From the NCBI GenBank assembly GCA_002309835.1, contig DBYL01000021.1, forward strand, positions 275-23,983: DNA of 23,709 nt, in the 5' to 3' direction. This document shows, piece by piece, positions 16,144 through 22,432 of this stretch. The position numbers and the translations under genes were made by a program. The DNA comes from Bacteroidales bacterium UBA1187. Its GTDB lineage: Bacteria; Bacteroidota; Bacteroidia; Bacteroidales; Paludibacteraceae. Below the pieces are notes generated by a model. It saw nothing but the letters and a program-made list of their open reading frames with translations. It was not told the DNA's origin and ran no database searches. How positions within the stretch are numbered: the first letter of the stretch is position 1; each line of letters starts with the position of its first letter.

Positions 16144-16667
16144 GAAGATCGACACAAAATATGCTGTACCATCTGTTGCCGGTAGTCTTTTGGCTACTGG
16201 CAATAGTGGGTACACTTGTGCCGGTTGTCTTACACTTTACACCTTACGCCTTACACCTTTCTTCCAACTACTACTGGGGCTATCTGGTCTCCCTTATCGT
16301 TTTAATTATCATCCTCCTCATCGGTCGCATCAAGCGCCACACATCGTCTGTAGAAGAGTGTTTTCAGATGGCGCTGTTGCTCGGTGTAGCGTCCTATTGG
16401 TTACCTACGGTGCTTTTTCTTACGCTCATCGTATGGGGATATTTGATTTTCCGAAATCTCTTTAGCCTGCGATCATTCCTCTCTACGCTCATCGGATACA
16501 GTATCGTCGCTATCTGGGCAACAGGATTCATCCTATTAGGATGGATTGCCAATCCGTGGGCACAGTTCTTTGCAAAAGAAAACGCCCTCGGGTGGATACC
16601 TCTGGGCGCTGTCTTGTTGGCTTGGCTCTCGTCTACCATTGCACGACAAATCCTGCGTGTACGTTGA
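16140..16667 (+). CDS. Small multi-pass membrane protein, function unknown
   Basis: An unrecognised protein of 175 residues if started at the GTG at 16140 (GTGA overlap with the M3 stop), or 168 if started at the ATG at 16161. The second gives a cleaner first membrane helix (MLYHLLPVVFWLLAIVG). About five hydrophobic segments are visible: residues 8-30, 44-62, 73-104, 113-140 and 148-166. There are short charged loops between them (GRIKRHTSSVEE after the second). No catalytic motif was seen. A four-copy heptanucleotide repeat encodes residues 31-40, the loop after the first helix. The 3' end overlaps the convergent TonB receptor gene by 35 bases, and both endings look genuine. It is translationally linked to the M3 peptidase gene. 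That it is expressed is inferred only from its intact frame and coupling. Confidence 0.7.
   Translation: MRRSTQNMLYHLLPVVFWLLAIVGTLVPVVLHFTPYALHLSSNYYWGYLVSLIVLIIILLIGRIKRHTSSVEECFQMALLLGVASYWLPTVLFLTLIVWGYLIFRNLFSLRSFLSTLIGYSIVAIWATGFILLGWIANPWAQFFAKENALGWIPLGAVLLAWLSSTIARQILRVR
16230..16257 (+). repeat. Heptanucleotide tandem repeat (ttacacc) x4 inside a CDS
   Basis: Four adjacent 7-base units: ttacact, ttacacc, ttacgcc, ttacacc. They lie within codons 31-40 of the small membrane protein gene. The unit length is not a multiple of three, so gain or loss of one unit would shift the reading frame. Confidence 0.85.
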
Positions 16668-18855
16668 TACCCGCTTGGGCATAGTACCATGGACTATAGT
16701 AGCGACTACCATCTTCAAACTGACACATCCAGTTACCTCCATTCGATTCGTAGGAAGCATTGAATAGATTATTGGCCTGCGCCATCAATTGGATGGTGGG
16801 CCATTTTTTAGGTACCGGCAAACTATAATGCATCGTCATATTAGTAACCGTGTATGGCTTGAGAATAGCCTCTTCGCTCATCGTGTTATCCAAATATTGT
16901 TTGCTTACTACGATTGTCTGGACATCCGCACGGAAACCTGCATACTCAAATGTAAACGTGTTGCTAAATGTGACGGATGGTGAGAAAGCAATCGTAACTT
17001 CGCCGAAATTAATCTCGTCTTGACGAATCTCTTCCCAGTTAGCATCGTAGATGCTTACCCAATCGGTATAGTTGGGTATTTTGTTCCGCGAGAGTGTGAG
17101 GTTAGCTGACCATTGGAACCAACTGGTAGGTATCCATTGCCCTGTTAACTCAATTCCCATACGATAACTGCGGTCTACATTGCGGGTTAGGTAGGCGCCT
17201 GTGTCTGAATATTTACCGGTTAGAACTAACTGATTCTTGTAGTCCATGTAGAATAAGTTCATGCCTACGTGCCAACGCATGCCGGTGTATGTGTACCCCA
17301 ACTCGTAGTCAAATAGTTTCTCAGGTCGAGGGATATCATGCTCACCTGCTTCGGTAAAATTCTTGCGATTGGGTTCTCGATTAGCCAAGGCAAAATTAAA
17401 ATACGCCTGATGTCCGTGATTCTCGTATGTTATACCCGCTTTTGGGTTGAAGAAATGATAATGGCGTGTGGCTGTCAAGGGTTGCAAGTCTTCATCATTA
17501 ATACCATCTATGTGGTAATATACATAACGATACTGCAAGTCACCATATAATGTGAGTTTATGTTTGGCTGTATTGATAATGCGCCAATTGGCCTTAGCAT
17601 AGATATTTCCTTCGGCCTTCGTGCCATGACTATGATAATACTCATAAGCGATTGCAGTGCCGTATAAATCATCATTTACCAAGCCCCAATGTTCGCCCAT
17701 ATAGTGACTACCAGCGCCTCCTAGCGTTAGGTCGGCCGGTTCGGAGCGGTAATTAATACTGAACAAACCTCCATAGTAGTGGTTGTTGAGATGCTTAAAG
17801 CGAATGAAATTCGAACGTTTGATAACCGTGCTATCATTGGGCTTGTAATTCTCCAATCCGAAGGAAGAATACTTCTTATTTGCCTTCATCTGCTCGTAGT
17901 ATCCTCCTCCGTGCGTGTAATGCAGTGTAGCATTTAGAGTCCATTGGGGCGCTAAACGCTGAACGAGATTCACTTGGAAGTGCTGTTGCTTATAATTATC
18001 ATTTTGCTTGGGGTAGTAGGCTATATTACCGTCTTTATCAATATATTCGCCGGCAGGATTGTATCGTCTGTCCGTTAAAAGGTTGTTAGCCGACACTCCA
18101 TCCCACGCCATATAGGTTTTCTCGGTTCCTCCAAATGCAGAAAAAGTGACGTTTGTGGTTTTTCCATAGTAGCCAACTGAACCATAGTAGGAAAACAAAT
18201 CCGATGCAGCGCGATAGAGATAACCGTCTGAATTCACTTTACTCAGCCTCGCCTCTATGCGCCAGTTGCGCGGAAATTGCACGCTGGCACTGATCATCTC
18301 ACGAAACGTCTTGTACATACCTCCATTAAACTGGAGCGATACATGTGCGCGGGCAGAATCGTTCAGCATCTGCTGCGTAGGAAGTGTGCTCATATTCAGC
18401 GAGGCGCCAAAGGAGGCCGAGCCATTAGTGCTCGTTCCGACACCGCGTTGTACATTAATACTGCTCAAGCTTGATGCCATGTCGGTCATATTGACCCAGA
18501 ACACGGTCTGACTCTCTGCATCATTCAAGGGCACTTCATTCACCGTCATATTGATACGCGTATGGTCTGTGCCGCGCACTCTAAAATACGTGTATCCTAC
18601 ACCTAAACCATCATCACTGGTTACAACCAGCGAAGGAGTCGATTGTAACAAATAAGGTAGATTTTGACCTGTATTATCTTGGTTGAGTTGCTTGTGCGAT
18701 AGCTTCTTATGCGTATCGGTGGGCTGTTCTACACGCGCTACGACGGAGACTTCCGGAATATCACGTCCCTTAATAATAATAGTGTCCTCACTCGTCTGCG
18801 CATACGCAGACACTACTTGCGCGAAAGCGCAGCAAAATAAAAGAATTCGTTTCAT
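16633..18855 (-). CDS. TonB-dependent outer-membrane receptor, TPP-riboswitch controlled (probable thiamine uptake)
   Basis: A 740-residue receptor for energised import across the outer membrane. The leader is MKRILLFCCAFAQVVSAYAQ. A plug domain follows (NLPYLLQSTPSLVVTSDDG, YFRVRGTDHTRINMTVNEVPLNDAESQ, INVQRGVGTSTNGSASFG), then a 22-strand-type barrel ending in the aromatic residue Trp (HAGFVVQW). A possible TonB box is EVSVVAR near the mature N-terminus. No carboxypeptidase-like N-terminal extension or SusD partner was seen. The start is moved from the upstream ATG at 18870 because that ATG lies in the loop of the TPP aptamer; the ATG at 18855 begins a normal signal peptide. The riboswitch makes thiamine, its phosphates or a precursor the likely cargo, as for thiamine receptors of other Bacteroidota. 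No PnuT-type inner-membrane transporter or thiamine kinase follows; the next gene is convergent. Confidence 0.9.
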   Translation of the reverse strand: MKRILLFCCAFAQVVSAYAQTSEDTIIIKGRDIPEVSVVARVEQPTDTHKKLSHKQLNQDNTGQNLPYLLQSTPSLVVTSDDGLGVGYTYFRVRGTDHTRINMTVNEVPLNDAESQTVFWVNMTDMASSLSSINVQRGVGTSTNGSASFGASLNMSTLPTQQMLNDSARAHVSLQFNGGMYKTFREMISASVQFPRNWRIEARLSKVNSDGYLYRAASDLFSYYGSVGYYGKTTNVTFSAFGGTEKTYMAWDGVSANNLLTDRRYNPAGEYIDKDGNIAYYPKQNDNYKQQHFQVNLVQRLAPQWTLNATLHYTHGGGYYEQMKANKKYSSFGLENYKPNDSTVIKRSNFIRFKHLNNHYYGGLFSINYRSEPADLTLGGAGSHYMGEHWGLVNDDLYGTAIAYEYYHSHGTKAEGNIYAKANWRIINTAKHKLTLYGDLQYRYVYYHIDGINDEDLQPLTATRHYHFFNPKAGITYENHGHQAYFNFALANREPNRKNFTEAGEHDIPRPEKLFDYELGYTYTGMRWHVGMNLFYMDYKNQLVLTGKYSDTGAYLTRNVDRSYRMGIELTGQWIPTSWFQWSANLTLSRNKIPNYTDWVSIYDANWEEIRQDEINFGEVTIAFSPSVTFSNTFTFEYAGFRADVQTIVVSKQYLDNTMSEEAILKPYTVTNMTMHYSLPVPKKWPTIQLMAQANNLFNASYESNGGNWMCQFEDGSRYYSPWYYAQAGINVHAGFVVQW

Positions 18856-18920
18856 TTTCTTTAGCAGCATTACCTGCTCAAGTTCTACGGGTGTAATCTC
18901 AGCAAAAGCACCCCGAATGA
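18852..18920 (-). promoter_or_regulatory. TPP riboswitch (THI element)
   Basis: Reading the - strand, this 69-nt stretch matches the TPP aptamer piece by piece. It holds CGGGGUGC, a minimal P3 (GC-UUUU-GC), CUGAGA, ACACCCG, GAACUUGA, then GUAAUGC and the closing part. Helices pair with changed bases compared with the E. coli thiM form: P4 is CUU/AAG instead of CCU/AGG, and P5 is GCAG/CUGC instead of CUGG/CCAG. P1 pairs UCAUU (18920-18916) with AAUGA (18856-18852). The AUG at 18855-18853 in that last strand is the probable start codon of the TonB receptor. It begins 12 bases after the stop of the upstream barrel gene. Control is most likely translational, with TPP stabilising P1 and hiding the AUG. 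No terminator hairpin was seen between aptamer and gene. Confidence 0.93.
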
Positions 18921-18932
18921 TTGTTAATTATT

Positions 18933-19700
18933 TTAAAATCTGTAACTAAATGTTACAAACCATCCCCACTCCCACATATGTTGGCCGTTGACTTTAGGAT
19001 GGTGTACTAAGTTATTCAATCCGAAATCATAGCCCGACTGTAAGCGGTAGCGGTCCCATTCGATACCTCCTCCTAATCCCCATTGGATATTGGCGCGTAC
19101 CAACTCATCGCTGAAGCGATCATAGGGTTCGGTAGGAATACCTTCGCCTTCCAACCACGTCTTCGTACCGTCACTCAGGTGTGTCTGCATATAGTCGTTC
19201 TCCGCCAGACCGATATGCAATTGCGGACCGGTGTAAACGAATAGACGTAACTGACGCCAAACGGGAATAGTATAGTACACGCGTACGGGTACCGTCAGAT
19301 TATGTTCTAATACCTTATGTCGGATATACTCCTCTTGCACCGATTGCGCGTCCATCGAGCGCCAGTGTTGGGTATTCTTGCCATACAGCAGCGTGTAATA
19401 CAGACCCGTTTGTAGCGAGAAATGCATCGGTAGTATAAAATTGAATGTAGCACCGATGCGTCCGCCGTGCAAGAACATATTCGGATAACTCAGGTTCTTT
19501 GTCCGTTGCTCGTGTTGTACGTAACCCGCTTCGATGCGATACTCTATGCTGAAGTGATAACTCTCTTCCTTCGGTTTTCGTGTTGGGTCGAAGAATGTGT
19601 TATCCGCTATCTGCGTTTCAGGCTTACGATCTTCCGCCTGTATTCCTATAAACGGCAGCAGGCAAAGACCAAGCAGAACGATGATTTTTTCAACTCTCAT
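18933..19700 (-). CDS. Outer-membrane beta-barrel protein (PorT-like size)
   Basis: A 255-residue exported protein with signal peptide MRVEKIIVLLGLCLLPFIGIQA. The rest alternates short amphipathic strands with Gly/Asn turns (GYVQHEQRTKNLSYPN, FNFILPMHFSLQTGLYYTLLYG, LRLFVYTGPQLHIGL) and ends in Phe (FVTFSYRF), the usual signature for barrel insertion. This fits the outer-membrane beta-barrel (PorT/OMP_b-brl) group abundant in Bacteroidota. Two starts are possible: ATG at 19706, or ATG at 19700 in a TAATG overlap with the M13 stop. The second is chosen because it gives a standard leader and stop-start coupling. It is co-transcribed with the M13 peptidase, and its stop lies 12 bases before the TPP riboswitch. 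No specific function can be assigned. Confidence 0.82.
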   Translation of the reverse strand: MRVEKIIVLLGLCLLPFIGIQAEDRKPETQIADNTFFDPTRKPKEESYHFSIEYRIEAGYVQHEQRTKNLSYPNMFLHGGRIGATFNFILPMHFSLQTGLYYTLLYGKNTQHWRSMDAQSVQEEYIRHKVLEHNLTVPVRVYYTIPVWRQLRLFVYTGPQLHIGLAENDYMQTHLSDGTKTWLEGEGIPTEPYDRFSDELVRANIQWGLGGGIEWDRYRLQSGYDFGLNNLVHHPKVNGQHMWEWGWFVTFSYRF

Positions 19701-21718
19701 TACCATATGCTAACTCGGTTTTCAGGAGCGATATACATAGGGCTCTCTTCGGTTACATTCCAAGCCTCGTACCATGCGTTGATCTGTGGCAGCGCGCCGT
19801 TGACACGCCAGCGACCTAAAGAGTGAGGATCGCTCTTCGTGCGATTGAGTATCTCCTCCGGACGGATGTTGTTTGCCCATACATTCGCATAAGCTAAGAA
19901 GAAGCGCTGAGCAGGCGTGAAGCCGTCGCGCGTCTGCAGACGCTCTGCCTCTGGTTTGGCTTCTTCGTTGAGCGTGAAGGCCAGATACGATACTTGCAGA
20001 CCTCCGTGGTCAGCGATATTCTCACCCAGCGTGAAGGCTCCGTTAGCGTGTACACCCGGAGCTACTTCAATCTTATTGAACGCTTCTTCCATCACTTTCG
20101 TGCGGGCATCAAATGCTGCCTTATCTTCGGCCGTCCACCAGTTGACCATGTTACCGTCCTTATCAAATTGGCAACCCTGATCATCGAAACCGTGCGTCAT
20201 CTCATGACCGATGACTACACCGATGGCGCCGTAGTTGAAGGCGTCATCCGCACTCATGTCGAAGAACGGATATTGGAGAATACCTGCGGGGAAGCAGATC
20301 TCGTTGCTCGATGGGTTATAGTAGGCGTTGACGGTCTGCGGCGTCATATACCATTTCTTCTTATCCACCGGTTTGCCTAAGAAGCTGAGGCTATAGTCTT
20401 GCTCGAATTTAGCAGCGCGTTGCAGGTTGGCGTAATAGGTATCTTCTGGATTGATATCCAGCGCCGAATAGTCGCGCCACTCGTCCGGGTAACCGATCTT
20501 GATAGTCATCGCGTTTAACTTCTCCAGCGCTTTGTCTTTCGTCTCGCGCGACATCCATGCGAGGTTCTCGATACGGATACCCAGCGCCTTCTGGAGGTTC
20601 TTCACGAGTGCTAACATACGCGTTTTGTTCTCCTCCGGGAAGTATTTCTTTACATACATCTGTCCAACTGCTTCACCGAGGGTACCATTGACGATACCTA
20701 CCGCACGCTTCCACAGCGGACTCGGTTCCTCACGACCCGACATCACGCGACCGTAGAAATCAAAACTCGTCATGTATGTCTCCGTCGTTAGATACGATGC
20801 AGCGTCGTCAATCACTTGCCATGCGAAGAGTGTCTTGAGGTCCTCCAGCGGCTCGTCGTCCAACATGCGACCTGCTTCTTGCAGGTGAGGAATCTGGCCG
20901 ATAGACAGGCTGTCTACCGTGATCCCCAGTGCATCAAAATACACTTTCCAATCTACTTGCGGCACGAGTTGCTGCAACTCCTCTATACTCATCTTATTAT
21001 AATTCGCCTGCGGGTCGCGTAACTCTACATTGCTGTAAGCGGCTTTTGCCAAACGCGTCTCCAGACGAAGCACGGTCTGTGCCTTGTCTGCCGCATTCTC
21101 AAAGCCGAAGAGCCCGAACAACTTCTCTACGTACGCTACATATGCGTTACGAATCTTCAGCGTCTGCTCATCGTTATCGAGGTAGTACTCTTTTTCGCCT
21201 AAGGAGAAGCCGGCCTGATACTCGTTGAGGATATTCATCGAACTGTTCATCGCGTCTGCGTCCACATACATCGCCCAAAGCTGGTAATCCATAGCCTTAC
21301 CCAGCGCTGCGGATAATTCGCTACGAGAACCGATGCCTTCGATCTCATCGAGAGTCTTACGTACAGGCTCAATACCTTCCTGGTCGCGTCGCGCAGTGTC
21401 CATGGCGAGGTTGTACATATCGCCGATCTTCTGGGCTACCGAACCGCGTTGATGGTTCTTTGCGGCTAAGTCTTTAATCAGACCGTTCACCTGCTCGAGG
21501 TTATTCAGTCCTAATTTGTCGAACGAACCAAAACGGCTGTATTCCGGTGTTAATGGGTTATTAACCATCCATCCTCCGCATGCGAACTGATAGAAATCAT
21601 TCTGTGCTACTGCGGTGGTATCCAAGTTAGCTAAGTCAATACCGGTTGTCTGTTCTTTGGTTGTGCATGCTGTCATCATAAGCGTCATTGCTGCCAGCGT
21701 AAATAAGATTTTTTTCAT
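19700..21718 (-). CDS. M13-family metallopeptidase (neprilysin/PepO type), predicted lipoprotein
   Basis: A zinc endopeptidase of 672 residues that cuts short peptides. The leader MKKILFTLAAMTLMMTAC ends in Cys18, so the protein should be lipid-anchored. The zinc motif is HEMTH at residues 505-509 in VIGHEMTHGFDDQG. The third ligand Glu566 is in GENIADHGG, where Asp570 is the conserved partner. A substrate-binding NAYYNP motif lies earlier, and the C-terminus ends in Trp (ENRVSIW) as in the family. The N-terminal half starts with NDFYQFACGGW, which is also typical. All catalytic parts are present and the length is normal. It is the first gene of a - strand unit, with a promoter and a structured leader of about 100 bases upstream. 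It overlaps the following barrel gene by TAATG. Confidence 0.95.
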   Translation of the reverse strand: MKKILFTLAAMTLMMTACTTKEQTTGIDLANLDTTAVAQNDFYQFACGGWMVNNPLTPEYSRFGSFDKLGLNNLEQVNGLIKDLAAKNHQRGSVAQKIGDMYNLAMDTARRDQEGIEPVRKTLDEIEGIGSRSELSAALGKAMDYQLWAMYVDADAMNSSMNILNEYQAGFSLGEKEYYLDNDEQTLKIRNAYVAYVEKLFGLFGFENAADKAQTVLRLETRLAKAAYSNVELRDPQANYNKMSIEELQQLVPQVDWKVYFDALGITVDSLSIGQIPHLQEAGRMLDDEPLEDLKTLFAWQVIDDAASYLTTETYMTSFDFYGRVMSGREEPSPLWKRAVGIVNGTLGEAVGQMYVKKYFPEENKTRMLALVKNLQKALGIRIENLAWMSRETKDKALEKLNAMTIKIGYPDEWRDYSALDINPEDTYYANLQRAAKFEQDYSLSFLGKPVDKKKWYMTPQTVNAYYNPSSNEICFPAGILQYPFFDMSADDAFNYGAIGVVIGHEMTHGFDDQGCQFDKDGNMVNWWTAEDKAAFDARTKVMEEAFNKIEVAPGVHANGAFTLGENIADHGGLQVSYLAFTLNEEAKPEAERLQTRDGFTPAQRFFLAYANVWANNIRPEEILNRTKSDPHSLGRWRVNGALPQINAWYEAWNVTEESPMYIAPENRVSIW

Positions 21719-21767
21719 ATAGTTGTTTCGTTTATTGCAAACCTTTGCGACGCAAAGACTAGGTGTT

Positions 21768-21794
21768 CCCGTTCAGCGGGAAAACCGCTACGGG
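21768..21794 (-). promoter_or_regulatory. Strong hairpin in the M13 gene leader
   Basis: In the - strand transcript this stretch can fold into two stacked helices. The inner one is AGCGG paired with CCGCU around a five-base loop, and the outer one is CCCG paired with CGGG. An alternative, overlapping stem (ttcccg with cgggaa, 21767-21783) is mutually exclusive with it. No U-run follows, so it does not look like a terminator. A role in mRNA stability or leader control is possible but unproven. Confidence 0.5.
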
Positions 21795-21819
21795 GAAAGG
21801 GCTCCAACCTTTGCGGCTG

Positions 21820-21851
21820 CAAAGGTACTGCTTTTTTCTGATATATGCAAA
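21820..21851 (-). promoter_or_regulatory. Predicted Bacteroidota-type promoter for the M13 operon
   Basis: On the - strand, TTTG (21851-21848) is followed after 20 bases by TACCTTTG (21827-21820). This fits the -33 TTTG and -7 TAnnTTTG boxes used by the primary sigma factor of Bacteroidota. Transcription should begin a few bases further on, inside the palindrome, about 100 bases before the M13 start codon. Confidence 0.75.
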
Positions 21852-21874
21852 TTTTGCGAGATTTTTCAAATATA

Positions 21875-21906
21875 TTTGCATATGTCGTTTTTTTTGTGTA
21901 CCTTTG
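21875..21906 (+). promoter_or_regulatory. Predicted Bacteroidota-type promoter for yhcH-glgB
   Basis: TTTG at 21875-21878, a 20-base spacer, then TACCTTTG at 21899-21906. The spacing and the -7 box are the same as in the opposite promoter. The start codon of the YhcH-family gene at 21943 lies about 35 bases downstream, giving a short leader. Confidence 0.78.
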
Positions 21907-21942
21907 CAGCCGCAAAGGTTTGACACACTAAAACTACTATTT

Positions 21943-22398
21943 ATGATACTCGACAAATTAGAGAACGCGGATTGGTATTTCGATAGCGTTCCGGGACTGA
22001 AAGAATTCATGAAGTTTTATAACGAGAATGATCTCGAAGAGATGCCTGCATGCAAGATTTTCTTGGATGGCAAGGACCTCTTTGTGAATATCCTCGATTT
22101 TAAGGGTAAAGAGGAGTCTAAGTGCCGCATGGAGGCGCATAAGGATTACTTGGATATCCAGATTCCGCTGGGTGATGATGAGGTAATGGGTTGGAAAGCG
22201 CAGGTAGACTGTCAGGAGATTACCCAGGAGTATGACGAAGGCAAAGACGTGGAGTTCTATGGCGATAAGGCTACGGCTAAATTCACTGTTCCTGCCGGCC
22301 ATTTCGCTGTCTTCTTCCCTTCGGATGCGCACCAGCCGGGTATCGCTCCGGGCAAGGAGTACCGCAAGCTGATCGTGAAGGCTCGCGTGAACCAATAA
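21943..22398 (+). CDS. YhcH/YjgK/YiaL family protein (DUF386)
   Basis: A 151-residue cytoplasmic protein of the YhcH/YjgK/YiaL (EbgC, NanQ) family, single-domain cupin-like proteins. Family marks are MEAHKDYLDIQIPLGDDE with Glu64, His66 and Asp71, and PAGHFAVFFPSDAHQPG with His120 and His130. Several of these are the predicted metal-binding residues. E. coli YhcH (NanQ) acts as a sialic-acid anomerase, and other members accompany sugar-use genes, so a sugar-anomer role is plausible here but unproven. The start is the ATG at 21943: it gives the normal family length and lies after the promoter, while the frame's longer 5' extension crosses the promoter. The gene lies 34 bases before glgB, so a role near glycogen or sugar handling is inferred from operon position only. 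Confidence 0.9.
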   Translation: MILDKLENADWYFDSVPGLKEFMKFYNENDLEEMPACKIFLDGKDLFVNILDFKGKEESKCRMEAHKDYLDIQIPLGDDEVMGWKAQVDCQEITQEYDEGKDVEFYGDKATAKFTVPAGHFAVFFPSDAHQPGIAPGKEYRKLIVKARVNQ

Positions 22399-22432
22399 TC
22401 CCTTATTACGCAATATTAAATCTATCAATACT

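Larger units (their letters stand above)
21806..21920. repeat. Inverted 23-bp repeats flanking a divergent promoter region
   Basis: The 23 bases at 21898-21920 occur as an exact reverse complement at 21806-21828, with 69 bases between. Each copy contains the -7 promoter box and a hairpin-forming palindrome (CCTTTGC, four bases, GCAAAGG). A third, related palindrome (ctttgcg-a-cgcaaag, 21743-21757) lies further into the M13 leader. The arrangement makes the region almost mirror-symmetric. Confidence 0.85.

Noticed and set aside
18868..18870. Upstream ATG as start of the TonB receptor
   Set aside because: This AUG is part of the conserved GUAAUGC loop of the TPP aptamer, and the signal peptide begins naturally at the ATG at 18855.
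18941..18957. Inverted repeat tgtaac-5-gttaca at the end of the barrel gene as a terminator or operator
   Set aside because: The stem is AT-rich and weak, no clear U-run follows, and the bases are explained by the coding of the last strand (VTFSYRF).
21768..21794. Hairpin in the M13 leader as an intrinsic terminator
   Set aside because: No run of T follows on either strand, and the position just downstream of a promoter argues for a leader structure instead.
21763..21942. 60-codon N-terminal extension of the YhcH-family protein
   Set aside because: It runs through the predicted promoter and palindromes; the family length is met from the ATG at 21943.
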